A stretch of 64,000 nucleotides of DNA from CAWUEZ02 sp963921355 (lineage in GTDB: Bacteria; Pseudomonadota; Alphaproteobacteria; Thalassobaculales; Thalassobaculaceae): positions 3,658,001-3,722,000 of the forward strand of contig OZ001190.1 of NCBI GenBank assembly GCA_963921355.3, given 5' to 3'. Position numbers and translations under genes: made by a program. Positions 32,560 through 44,431 of this stretch are shown one piece after another. The number at the start of each line of letters is the position of its first letter. Position 1 is the stretch's first letter. A model generated the notes under the pieces. The model had not been told where the DNA came from and did not search any database. It was given only the letters and a program-made list of their open reading frames with translations.

Positions 32560-32604
32560 TATGTCAGCATTACTGACGCATTTTAGATCAGTAATGCTGA
32601 CATA
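32560..32604. promoter_or_regulatory. 17-bp perfect inverted repeat, candidate double operator
   Basis: The arms start TATGTCAGCATTACTGA on the left (32560-32576) and are exactly inverted at 32588-32604, with an 11-nt AT-rich spacer. Each arm also contains a smaller palindrome-like pair, GTCAG...CTGAC. It lies 30 bp upstream of the aminotransferase start. Nothing that looks like its regulator is adjacent. Confidence 0.6.
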
Positions 32605-32791
32605 TTTTCGCAAAGGGTCTTGCAGGAATGCGGTGTCGCGGTGACAAACCTCAAGCACCGCCTCGTCGAAGTGCGCGAGACTTGAACCGATGCCCTGGTG
32701 GTTCGTTGCCTGGGTCGTCCGTTGCTTCCGCGCCCGACGCCCGGTACGGTCCTTCCACGGCAACCACTTGATTCTGAATGAGGCCCGCGCG

Positions 32792-33631
32792 ATGGCGATC
32801 AAATCGATCCTCTGCCACATGGCGAATGATGACCGGCACCGCGAACGGCTGGAGAAGGCAATCGAACTGACAGTGCGCTTCAGTGGCCATCTCGACGTGC
32901 TGTACAACACCGCCCCGGTCTCGATGCCCGCCGGGGCCGCTGGCCGGGCCGCCTCGACGGTCTACATCGCTGAACAGCGCGAGATCGCCGCCGAGAAGGC
33001 CGAAGGGATCCGCCAGGAACTGGTCGACCGCTTCGCCCACGGCGATTGCAGCCATGAGTACCATCTGACTGAGGGCGACCACGTCGACATCCTGGCCGAG
33101 TACGCCCACCGCAGCGATCTGGTGGTGGTCTCGCAACTGCGCCAGTCGTCCGCGGCGGCCGCGCACGTCCCCCTGCACCACCCCGAAGAGGTCGCCCTGG
33201 AGGCCGACTGCGCGACCCTGATCCTGCCGCACGAGATGGACTATTGGGCGCCGGGCCGCAAACTGGGCACCCGGGTGGCGGTCGCCTGGAAGAACTGCAA
33301 AGAGGCGATCCGTGCGGTGCGTGAGGGTATGCACTTCCTACAGGACGCCGAAGAGGTCCACGTCTTCACCGAGCAGGAGGAGACCCGGATGGCCAAGGGC
33401 GTCGGCATCGGACGATACCTGTCCCTGCACGGCGTCCATGCCGAGGTTCACACCGACATGGACTCCGGCGGCAATGTCGGCGAGCAGGTCATGGCCCGGG
33501 CCGACAGCCACGACTGCGATCTGCTGATCATGGGCGCCTACAGCCGGCCGCGCTGGCGCGAGCGGCTGCTCGGCGGTGTGTCAGACTATGTCCTGAACCA
33601 CCTGGACCGCCCGATCCTGGTCTCGCACTAG
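32792..33631 (+). CDS. Universal stress protein, tandem domains
   Basis: The 279-aa protein has two UspA-type halves. The first starts KSILCHMANDD and ends near LEADCATLILPHEM. The second starts TRVAVAWKNCKEAIRA and ends with GAYSRPRWRERLLGGVSDYVLNH and LDRPILVSH, the usual USP nucleotide-binding GxxG(S/V) end. ATG 32792 is used because the domain starts MAIKSIL and GAGG precedes it; the longer in-frame extension is rejected. Role in stress survival is inferred from family. A cluster of hairpins begins at its stop codon. Confidence 0.87.
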   Translation: MAIKSILCHMANDDRHRERLEKAIELTVRFSGHLDVLYNTAPVSMPAGAAGRAASTVYIAEQREIAAEKAEGIRQELVDRFAHGDCSHEYHLTEGDHVDILAEYAHRSDLVVVSQLRQSSAAAAHVPLHHPEEVALEADCATLILPHEMDYWAPGRKLGTRVAVAWKNCKEAIRAVREGMHFLQDAEEVHVFTEQEETRMAKGVGIGRYLSLHGVHAEVHTDMDSGGNVGEQVMARADSHDCDLLIMGAYSRPRWRERLLGGVSDYVLNHLDRPILVSH

Positions 33632-33788
33632 TGTCCCGATCGAGAAGTTCGTTCGTACGAACTTCTCGTGATCGGCACACTAACTTATTGATACTAGTGT
33701 GATTCAGCTTCCGGAGTTCAGTGTGTGAGATACACTGAACTCCGGAACCATCACACTAGAGTCTGATCCGATCAGATCGGTGAATCAG
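33630..33788. repeat. Cluster of three large hairpins
   Basis: Hairpin 1 (33630-33681) has 10 bp GAGAAGTTCG/CGAACTTCTC extended by CCGATC/GATCGG and AGTGT/ACACT. Hairpin 2 (33694-33759) has 16 bp starting TTCCGGAGTTCAGTGT, plus an outer CTAGTGTGAT/ATCACACTAG stem. Hairpin 3 (33763-33788) has CTGAT/ATCAG and CCGA/TCGG. The word ACTAGTGT or its complement recurs at several edges. None has a T tract. The elements may be relics of a small mobile repeat. Confidence 0.8.
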
Positions 33789-33820
33789 CCTCTAAGATAT
33801 TGAAGTAGGCCAGCAGCCCG

Positions 33821-33854
33821 ACCGGCCGGCGAGAAAGCCGGCCGGTTTTCGTTT
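33821..33854 (+). terminator. Intrinsic terminator after USP gene
   Basis: ACCGGCCGGC and GCCGGCCGGT form a 10-bp stem with GAGAAA loop, followed by TTTCGTTT. The T tract is on the plus strand, so it serves the universal stress protein transcript, not the minus-strand antiporter gene that ends at 33861. Confidence 0.85.
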
Positions 33855-33860
33855 CTGCGA

Positions 33861-35363
33861 TCAGGCGAAGAACAGGAACGAGATCAGCAGGAAGATCGGC
33901 ATCAGGATCAGCACCGACCAGATCATGTAGCCGAAGAAGCTCGGCATCGGAATGCCGCGTTCCTCGGCGATCGCCTTGACCATAAAGTTGGGCGCGTTGC
34001 CGATATAGGTGTTGGCGCCCATGAACACCGCCCCGGCCGAGATCGCCAGCAGGGTGTTCTCCAGCGGCCCCATCAGCACCTCGGCGTCGCCGCCGGCAGT
34101 GTTGAAGAACACCAGGTAAGTCGGCGCGTTGTCGAGGAACGACGACAGGATTCCGGTCAGCCAGAAATAGGCCATGTTCACCGGCTCGCCGGTTTCGGTC
34201 GACACCGCGGCCACCACCTGGGACAGCGCCCCGTCGGTGCCGGCCTTCAGGATGGCGATGGCCGGAATGATGGTCAGGAAGATCCCGGCGAACAGCTTGG
34301 CGACCTCCAGGATCGGGAACCAGGTGAACCCGTTGGCCAGCCGGCTCTCCAGGTTGGTGATCTTCCAGGAGACGTAGGCGATCGACAGCAAAAGCAGATC
34401 GCGGACGATGTTCTGCAGCTCCCAATGCACATGGTAGATCGTGAACTCGATTCCGGGCTTCCAGACGCCGGACAGCAGCACCGCGCCGACCACGCCGCCG
34501 AGCAGCAGGATGTTGACCTTGCCCTCAAGGCCGATCTTCTCGCCGTGGCCGTCACGGGCCGCCTTCACCGCCTCGTCCTCGCGGGCATAGAGGAACCGGT
34601 CGACCCCGTAATACAGCACCAGCAGGATGACCGAGACGATGATCATCGGCACCAGCATCTGGGTGGTCGGCCAGAAGAACGACACGCCCTTCAGGAAGCC
34701 GAGGAACAGCGGCGGATCGCCGAGCGGGGTCAGCGAGCCGCCGATGTTGGCGACCAGAAAGATGAAAAACACCACCGTGTGAACCTTGTACTTCCGGTTC
34801 TCGTTGGCGTTCAGGATCGGCCGGATCAGCAACATCGCCGCCCCGGTGGTGCCCATCCAGCTGGCGATCACGGTTCCGAGCAGCAGGATGGCGGTGTTCA
34901 CCTCCGGCGACCCGCGCAAGGTGCCGGTCACCCGCACGCCGCCGGCGACGGTGAACAGCGACAGCAGCAGGATGATGAACGGAATGTACTCGAGCAGCCC
35001 GACATAGATAACCTCGAACAGAGCGAGATCAAATCCATAGAGAACCGCGAAGGGTGCGAGGAAGGCGAGCGCCCAGAATGCCGAAATCTTGCCGAAGTGG
35101 TGGTGCCAGAACTCGGGCAGGACCAGCGGGAACACCGCGATCGACAGCAGGATGCCGGCGAACGGTGCCACCCAGATCAGCCCCATCTGACTGCCGTCCA
35201 GGTGCGGCGCCCCCGGGCCAGCGGCGAAAGCCGGGCCGGACATGGCCAGCATGGCGAGAACGAGTGTCCCCAGCGCAAACGGCCGAACTTGCTGCAGAAC
35301 CTGCAACAGAAAACCGGTGGTGCCCTGCGCCCCCCGCGCCAGGCCCCCTTGTCTCACCGACAT
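33861..35363 (-). CDS. NhaD/ArsB-type sodium:proton antiporter
   Basis: This 500-aa membrane protein has a signal-like start and about 12 hydrophobic segments. It contains GGSLTPLGDPPLFLGF and GILSSFLDNAPTYLVFF, the two conserved half-helix motifs of the ion transporter (IT) superfamily to which NhaD, ArsB and CitM belong. Citrate and tricarboxylate import is another possibility in this superfamily, but the SLTPLGDPPLFLG motif fits NhaD-type Na+/H+ antiporters best. It is single and divergent from coxG. Confidence 0.82.
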   Translation of the reverse strand: MSVRQGGLARGAQGTTGFLLQVLQQVRPFALGTLVLAMLAMSGPAFAAGPGAPHLDGSQMGLIWVAPFAGILLSIAVFPLVLPEFWHHHFGKISAFWALAFLAPFAVLYGFDLALFEVIYVGLLEYIPFIILLLSLFTVAGGVRVTGTLRGSPEVNTAILLLGTVIASWMGTTGAAMLLIRPILNANENRKYKVHTVVFFIFLVANIGGSLTPLGDPPLFLGFLKGVSFFWPTTQMLVPMIIVSVILLVLYYGVDRFLYAREDEAVKAARDGHGEKIGLEGKVNILLLGGVVGAVLLSGVWKPGIEFTIYHVHWELQNIVRDLLLLSIAYVSWKITNLESRLANGFTWFPILEVAKLFAGIFLTIIPAIAILKAGTDGALSQVVAAVSTETGEPVNMAYFWLTGILSSFLDNAPTYLVFFNTAGGDAEVLMGPLENTLLAISAGAVFMGANTYIGNAPNFMVKAIAEERGIPMPSFFGYMIWSVLILMPIFLLISFLFFA

Positions 35364-35588
35364 CGGGTATCCCCTCTAATTCGCGTCCGCATCCCGTAAT
35401 GCGGCGCGCGAGTATGCCCGAACCGATGCGGCCTAGAAAGCCCCTCGGCTTCGCGGGTGTGTGGGCGTCGCGATCACATTCCGGCACGTCCCGTCGGTGA
35501 CAAATCGCCGGGGATCGTGATAGATCGCGACGGTCGCCATTGTATACGTTCACCTTGCCACCCCATCCGCCCACCAGGAGAGCCCCAG

Positions 35589-36251
35589 ATGGACATGACC
35601 GGCCAGCAGACGATCCCCGCGCCCCGCGAGACGGTTTGGGACGCGCTGAACGATACCGATGTGCTGAAAGAGTGCATTCCGGGCTGCGAGGAAATCGAGA
35701 AGACGTCCGATACCGGATTCACCGCCAAGGTCGCGGCCAAGGTCGGCCCGGTCAAAGCCCGGTTCACCGGGGCGGTCGAACTGTCGGATCTCAACCCGTC
35801 GGTCAGCTACACGATCTCGGGCGAAGGCAAGGGCGGGGCCGCCGGCTTCGCCAAAGGTGGCGCCAAGGTCGAGCTCGAGGAGGTCGATGGCGGCACGCTC
35901 CTGAAATACGAGGTGAACGCCAGTGTCGGCGGCAAGCTCGCCCAGATCGGCGGCCGGCTGATCGACTCGACCGCCAAGAAGTACGCCAACGACTTCTTCG
36001 AGACCTTCACCCGCATCGCGTCCGAGCGCAGCGGTGGTGCGGCTCCCGCGGCGGCACCGGCCGAGGCGGCAGCAGCCCCGGCGGCGGCGCCGGCGGCCGC
36101 CCCCGAGCCGACGGATCCGCACAGCGAAGCCATGCGCCGCTTCGGCATCCCCAAGGAGAACGTGTACGACCGCCTGCACTGGGGTGCCGCGGTCAGCTGG
36201 GCCGGATTGATTGTTGTGGCGGTCCTGTTCGTCACCCTGGCAAACTCATAA
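35589..36251 (+). CDS. coxG: CoxG-like SRPBCC membrane-anchor protein
   Basis: The 220-aa protein has an SRPBCC domain (about 1-150) with VWDALNDTDVLKECIPGCE, KVGPVKARFTGAVELSDL and GKLAQIGGRLIDSTAKKYANDFFETF. An Ala/Pro-rich linker follows at about 153-177 and a C-terminal membrane helix (VSWAGLIVVAVLFVTL). This is the CoxG architecture; CoxG anchors carbon monoxide or related molybdenum dehydrogenase to the membrane. It is 3.6 kb away from coxSLM at 39888, with three unrelated genes between. AGGAGAG precedes the ATG. Confidence 0.88.
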   Translation: MDMTGQQTIPAPRETVWDALNDTDVLKECIPGCEEIEKTSDTGFTAKVAAKVGPVKARFTGAVELSDLNPSVSYTISGEGKGGAAGFAKGGAKVELEEVDGGTLLKYEVNASVGGKLAQIGGRLIDSTAKKYANDFFETFTRIASERSGGAAPAAAPAEAAAAPAAAPAAAPEPTDPHSEAMRRFGIPKENVYDRLHWGAAVSWAGLIVVAVLFVTLANS

Positions 36252-36272
36252 CGACAAACTGAAGGCGGCAAG

Positions 36273-36314
36273 TCGACGCCAGGAAATCGACGCCAGAAAA
36301 TCGACGCTGGGCGA
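36273..36314. repeat. Three tandem 14-bp repeats upstream of adhC
   Basis: TCGACGCCAGGAAA, TCGACGCCAGAAAA and TCGACGCTGGGCGA are three direct repeats of 14 bp, 54 bp before the alcohol dehydrogenase start. They could be a regulator-binding array or a chance duplication. Confidence 0.7.
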
Positions 36315-36367
36315 CCGGCCACCAGAGCCGGCGCCGACAGGAGCAAGCTGATCCGGGGAGGACGCCC

Positions 36368-37477
<1,110 letters not shown>

Positions 37478-37514
37478 CCTGCTTCCGCCGAAAAACCTAC
37501 GGCGCCGAAATCGG

Positions 37515-37546
37515 GCACCCTGGGCGTAACGTCCAGGGTGCTTTCT
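37515..37546 (+). terminator. Intrinsic terminator after adhC
   Basis: GCACCCTGG and CCAGGGTGC form a perfect 9-bp stem with a 9-nt loop, followed by TTTC. It lies 38 bp after the adhC stop codon. Confidence 0.8.
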
Positions 37547-37584
37547 GCATTGGGCGCTGAGTTTCACCTCTCAGGAGATCACGC

Positions 37585-38661
37585 GTGGACCTGACTCTGC
37601 TTCTCGAAGGCTGTTGGCTGGCAACACCGGCGGAGAAGATGGCGCTCAGGCAGGCGTGGGACGACCACGTCGAAGCGGTGCTGGACGAGGCGCTGAACGC
37701 GACCTACGACGCCTGCAGCGTGCATGTGGGCCTGCGCAGTTTCCTGTGGAACCAGGACCGGTTCACCTGGGTCGCCAACCATAAGGACCGGTGGCGGGCG
37801 GTGTTCGCAAACGGCATCGACCAAACCCACTTCGACCGGGTCATGGAGTTCGCCAAGGGCGATCTCGAGGAAGGCCTGGACCCGGCCGTCTACGGCCTGT
37901 TTTTCGCCAAGCTGGCGGACATGATCAATGAACGTGTCCTGGTCGCCGGCGATTGCGCCGACTCCCAGCGTCAGGCGGTGTTCCTGGTCAATCGCCTGAT
38001 GAGCGCCGAGGCAACGATCGCGACGACGGCCTACGACAAGGCGGTGCAGGCGAAGACGGCGACGACCATCGCCGCGCTGACCGACGACCTGCGCGTCGGG
38101 GTGGGCGAAACCATCAACGGCGTCGCCGCCGCGTCCGAGGAACTGTCGGCGACCATGCAGACGATCCAGTCGAACGTGTCGCGCAACCTCGACCAGACCA
38201 AGACCATCGCCGAGACGGTGACGGCCGCTGTCGGCCAGATTGAAGAGTTCCGCAAGGCGATCGACGACATCCAGGCGCTGCTCAAGGACATCAAGGGGAT
38301 CGCCAGCCAGACCAACATGCTGGCCCTGAACGCCACGATCGAGGCCGCCAGGGCCGGCGAGGCCGGACGTGGTTTCGCGGTCGTCGCCCGCGAGGTCAAG
38401 GCGCTGGCCAACGATACGCGGAGTGCGGCCGACACCATCGGCACCAACACCGAACGGCTGGTGGATGCTCTGGGGTCCGTCCAGAGCGCGTTCGGCGACG
38501 TGAACGGCCAGGTCGACCAGATGCTCACCGACATGGACGAAACCGGTGCCGCGACCGAGGAGCAGCGGCTCGCCACCGACGAAATCGCCACCCGCATGAG
38601 CGAAGTGTCGGGACAGGTCGACACCGTCATCCACGGGATCCACGCCCAGCACACCGCCTGA
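37585..38661 (+). CDS. Soluble methyl-accepting chemotaxis-like protein
   Basis: The 358-aa protein lacks membrane segments. An all-helical N-terminal domain (about 1-140) leads to a signalling module with GIASQTNMLALNATIEAARA and GEAGRGFAVVAREVKALA at about 245-280, the chemoreceptor hairpin tip. The N-terminal domain looks most like a divergent globin-coupled sensor (protoglobin), but the haem-binding His is not obvious, so the sensed signal is unknown. It follows adhC and may belong to redox or aldehyde taxis; this is only a guess. Confidence 0.82.
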   Translation: MDLTLLLEGCWLATPAEKMALRQAWDDHVEAVLDEALNATYDACSVHVGLRSFLWNQDRFTWVANHKDRWRAVFANGIDQTHFDRVMEFAKGDLEEGLDPAVYGLFFAKLADMINERVLVAGDCADSQRQAVFLVNRLMSAEATIATTAYDKAVQAKTATTIAALTDDLRVGVGETINGVAAASEELSATMQTIQSNVSRNLDQTKTIAETVTAAVGQIEEFRKAIDDIQALLKDIKGIASQTNMLALNATIEAARAGEAGRGFAVVAREVKALANDTRSAADTIGTNTERLVDALGSVQSAFGDVNGQVDQMLTDMDETGAATEEQRLATDEIATRMSEVSGQVDTVIHGIHAQHTA

Positions 38662-38733
38662 CCATCACCCGGCTAGGAATCTCCTGGCTCCTGGCTCACC
38701 ATCAGAGTCGGTCTGTCCGCGCAGGAGCCACTG

Positions 38734-39753
38734 ATGCGCGTCCGCGACATCGCCTTGATACCCAGCCTCACGCTTGCGTCGCTGGCGGTTCTTTCAATCT
38801 GGCCGGCTGAAGCTCAGACCGGGGACGCTGGCGACCCCGTGGTATCGACGCTTTATGAGGTGGCCCGTTCGCTCAGGCAGGACATGCGGGAGCCCGTCCG
38901 ATTCCAGGACAGAATCGACTCCCTGCGCGCGGGTCACCGTGCCGGCACTCTGTCGACCGATGAGCAGTTCCAATGGGCCCTGATGCTGCGGCGGGGCCTC
39001 GGAATCCGGGCAGAGCCCCGCCTCGGCTGCGAGATCTTCCTGGATCTGGCGAAAGGCGGGCACGTCGCGGCTATGTACTCCTACGGGCATTGCTTCTATG
39101 GCGGCGTCCTGACAGAAAACGCCGCTGAAGAAGTGACCCGGTGGTACACCGCGGCGGCGAACCGGGGTTCCAGCACGGCGAAATGCGCGTTGGGCGAGCT
39201 CTATCTGAACGGTCAGATTGTCGACAAGGACCCAGCCAAGGGCCTCCAGCTGTGCCGGGAGGCGGCCGAAGCCGGGTCGTCCTATGCCCAGCTGACCGTC
39301 GGCGAGCGCCTGATCCGCGACAAGGACGATCCCCAGGCCCGCGAGCGAGGTTTCGCCTGGATCGAGGCGTCCGCGGCCCAGGGCAACCTCAGGGCGCAGA
39401 CGATCATCGCCACGCGACTGTACTACGGTGACGGCGTCCCGAGGGATGTTGACCGGTCCCTCAGCCTGGCGCTGTCCGGCGCGAGCCGGAACTACAAGGG
39501 GTCCTATCCGGTGCTGTCGATGATCTACTTCTCGAAGTTCATCGAGGCGGGACCGGATCCGGTCGATGGCGCCTCGGCCCGCCGCGCCTTCTACTTCGCG
39601 AACAAGGTTCTGCAGGCCCCGCCCGTGGAGCCCGACCACTCCCGCGCAGTCCGCGTCCGGTCCGACATCCAGAAGGCGTTCCCGCGCGAGACCATCGATC
39701 GCTGGGAGACCCTGACCGCGCTCAAATCGAGCGAGTTCCTCAGTCTGTACTGA
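38734..39753 (+). CDS. Sel1-like repeat (SLR) secreted protein
   Basis: The 339-aa protein has a signal peptide (about residues 1-27, LASLAVLSIWPAEAQ) and at least four Sel1-type repeats: GHVAAMYSYGHCFYGG, GSSTAKCALGELYLNG, GSSYAQLTVGERLIRD and GNLRAQTIIATRLYYGDGVP. The repeats fold as a solenoid for protein-protein contacts. It follows the chemoreceptor gene by 72 bp. Partner unknown. Confidence 0.82.
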   Translation: MRVRDIALIPSLTLASLAVLSIWPAEAQTGDAGDPVVSTLYEVARSLRQDMREPVRFQDRIDSLRAGHRAGTLSTDEQFQWALMLRRGLGIRAEPRLGCEIFLDLAKGGHVAAMYSYGHCFYGGVLTENAAEEVTRWYTAAANRGSSTAKCALGELYLNGQIVDKDPAKGLQLCREAAEAGSSYAQLTVGERLIRDKDDPQARERGFAWIEASAAQGNLRAQTIIATRLYYGDGVPRDVDRSLSLALSGASRNYKGSYPVLSMIYFSKFIEAGPDPVDGASARRAFYFANKVLQAPPVEPDHSRAVRVRSDIQKAFPRETIDRWETLTALKSSEFLSLY

Positions 39754-39887
39754 GCACCGCACCGTCGCCGCTTGACCTCGGGCGGGCGGGGATTGAGACT
39801 GCGTGCTGAGAGGGGCGACGGCGTCTCTATCGCCGCAATCAAGCCTCCGCTATCACGCCTAACACATGCTTCACGAGGGAGAAGGGC

Positions 39888-40349
<462 letters not shown>

Positions 40350-40418
40350 TCGGGTTCCAAGAGCGTCAAAGCCAGGGGAACCAGCCCCGATGGAACCGAG
40401 CAAACAGGGAGCGAAATC

Positions 40419-42794
<2,376 letters not shown>

Positions 42795-42823
42795 CAACAG
42801 GACGAGGGTCAAGGAGAGAGACC

Positions 42824-43621
42824 ATGTACGATTTCGCCTATCACAAGCCGTCGTCCGTTGCGGACGCCGTGTCCGCCCGAAACGGGGCCGATGACGGCAC
42901 CTTCGTCGCCGGTGGCATGACGCTGATCCCAACCCTGAAGCAGCGGTTGGCCCAGCCCTCCGATCTGGTCGATCTCGGCGGTATCGGGGACCTGCAGGGT
43001 ATTTCGGTGTCGGGCGACACGGTCACGATCGGCGCGATGACGACCCACGCGGCGGTCGCCGGCTCGTCGGACGTCCAGGCGGCGATCCCGGCGCTGGCGG
43101 CGCTCGCCGGCGGCATCGGCGATCCGCAGGTCCGCAACCGGGGCACGATCGGCGGGTCGATCGCCAACAACGACCCGGCTGCGGATTATCCGGCCGCCTG
43201 CCTGGCGCTCGGTGCGACCATCAAGACCGACAGCCGTGAGATCAGCGCCGACGACTTCTTCACGGGCATGTTCGATACCGCGCTGAACGAGGGAGAGATG
43301 ATCGTCTCGGTCTCGTTCCCGAAAGCGTCGAAGGCGGCCTATCAGAAGTTCGACAACCCGGCCTCGCGGTACGCCCTGGTCGGCGTGTTCGTCGCCCAGA
43401 CCGCCGGCGGTGCCCGGGTTGCCGTTACCGGTGCCGGCCAGGACGGTGTGTTCCGCGTCGCCGACATGGAGTCCGCGCTCGGCGGCAGCTGGTCGTCGGA
43501 TGCGGTCGCCGGGATCGCCGTCGATGCCGGTGGCCTGAACGCCGACATTCACGCCAGCGCCGAGTACCGGTCGCATCTGATCACCGTGATGGCAAAGCGG
43601 GCGGTTGCTGCCGCCGGATAG
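42824..43621 (+). CDS. coxM: Molybdenum hydroxylase FAD subunit, CoxM-like
   Basis: The 265-aa medium subunit has the FAD-binding VAGGMTLIPTLKQRL, then GDPQVRNRGTIGGSIANNDP, the hallmark loop of xanthine oxidase family FAD domains. It accepts electrons from CoxS and passes them to quinone or oxygen. GGAGAGA precedes the ATG at 42824. It closes the coxSLM operon; a terminator follows. Confidence 0.93.
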   Translation: MYDFAYHKPSSVADAVSARNGADDGTFVAGGMTLIPTLKQRLAQPSDLVDLGGIGDLQGISVSGDTVTIGAMTTHAAVAGSSDVQAAIPALAALAGGIGDPQVRNRGTIGGSIANNDPAADYPAACLALGATIKTDSREISADDFFTGMFDTALNEGEMIVSVSFPKASKAAYQKFDNPASRYALVGVFVAQTAGGARVAVTGAGQDGVFRVADMESALGGSWSSDAVAGIAVDAGGLNADIHASAEYRSHLITVMAKRAVAAAG

Positions 43622-43646
43622 TCCGAACCGGCCATCGACAGTCGTT

Positions 43647-43686
43647 CAGGCCGGTCCCCTGGGGCCGGCCTGATTCGTTTCGATTG
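43647..43686 (+). terminator. Intrinsic terminator after coxM
   Basis: CAGGCCGG and CCGGCCTG form a stem with the loop TCCCCTGGGG, followed by ATTCGTTTCGATTGTTT. It lies 25 bp after the coxM stop codon. Confidence 0.75.
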
Positions 43687-43730
43687 TTTGGGCGGGTCGC
43701 CAGATCACGGTTGCCGGATTCGCTGAAGCC

Positions 43731-43753
43731 GTTATGTTGCACTGCAACATAAC
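43731..43753. promoter_or_regulatory. Long palindrome upstream of ppa
   Basis: GTTATGTTGCA, one central C, and TGCAACATAAC form a perfect 11+11 inverted repeat. It begins 53 bp before the pyrophosphatase ATG. The TTGCA/TGCAA core resembles TGC-rich sites known for PhaR-type regulators, but this is only a suggestion. It is too long and precise to be chance. Confidence 0.6.
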
Positions 43754-43783
43754 CAGGATGAAACAGCCTGAGGGTTCCGGACC

Positions 43784-44329
43784 ATGCGCATTTCAAAGAT
43801 CCCCGTCGGCGACAATCCGCCCTATGACATCAACGTGGTCATCGAAGTGTCGCTGGGCGCCGATCCGGTGAAGTACGAGTTCGACGAGGCCAGCGGCGCC
43901 CTGTTCGTCGACCGCTTCCTTCACACCGCCATGACCTACCCGTGCAATTACGGGTTCGTGCCCCACACGCTGGCCGATGACGGCGATCCGGTCGATGTGC
44001 TGGTGGTCGGCCGCAACCCGATCCTGCCGAAATCCGTCATCAAGGTCCGGCCCGTCGGCGTGCTGATCATGGAAGACCAGGACGGCATGGACGAGAAGAT
44101 CCTGACCGTCCCGGTGGACAAGCTGCACCCGTTCTATACCGACGTTGCATCCTGGCGGGACCTGCCGACCATCCTGATCGAGCAGATCAAGCACTTCTTC
44201 ACCCACTACAAGGATCTCGAGGTCAACAAGTGGGTGCGCGTCGACCGCTGGGGCGAGGCGGAAGAAGCGCTGGAACTGATCCGGCGCGGCGTCGAAAACG
44301 GCAAGAACGTCGAAGCCGCCGAAGATTGA
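43784..44329 (+). CDS. ppa: Inorganic pyrophosphatase
   Basis: This 181-aa soluble family I pyrophosphatase hydrolyses pyrophosphate to two phosphates. It has VKYEFDEASGALFVDRFL, MTYPCNYGFVPHTLADDGDPVDVLV (the DxDPxD metal site) and DPxD-type residues, ending with the ALELI helix. ATG 43784 follows GAGGG-rich leader sequence. It is single between the cox operon terminator and a CoA-transferase gene. Confidence 0.97.
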   Translation: MRISKIPVGDNPPYDINVVIEVSLGADPVKYEFDEASGALFVDRFLHTAMTYPCNYGFVPHTLADDGDPVDVLVVGRNPILPKSVIKVRPVGVLIMEDQDGMDEKILTVPVDKLHPFYTDVASWRDLPTILIEQIKHFFTHYKDLEVNKWVRVDRWGEAEEALELIRRGVENGKNVEAAED

Positions 44330-44431
44330 TCTCCCTGCGCCCCGGACTGGCATCTGGGCGGCTTGCCGGTCATGGGCGGCTGGTCTAGAACCCCACGAAA
44401 GATCAACAAGAAGCTTGAGGGAGTTTCGCCC

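Noticed and set aside
33630..33790. CRISPR array or IS element in the hairpin cluster
   Set aside because: There are no regularly spaced direct repeats or spacers, and no transposase frame; only inverted repeats of different sequence.
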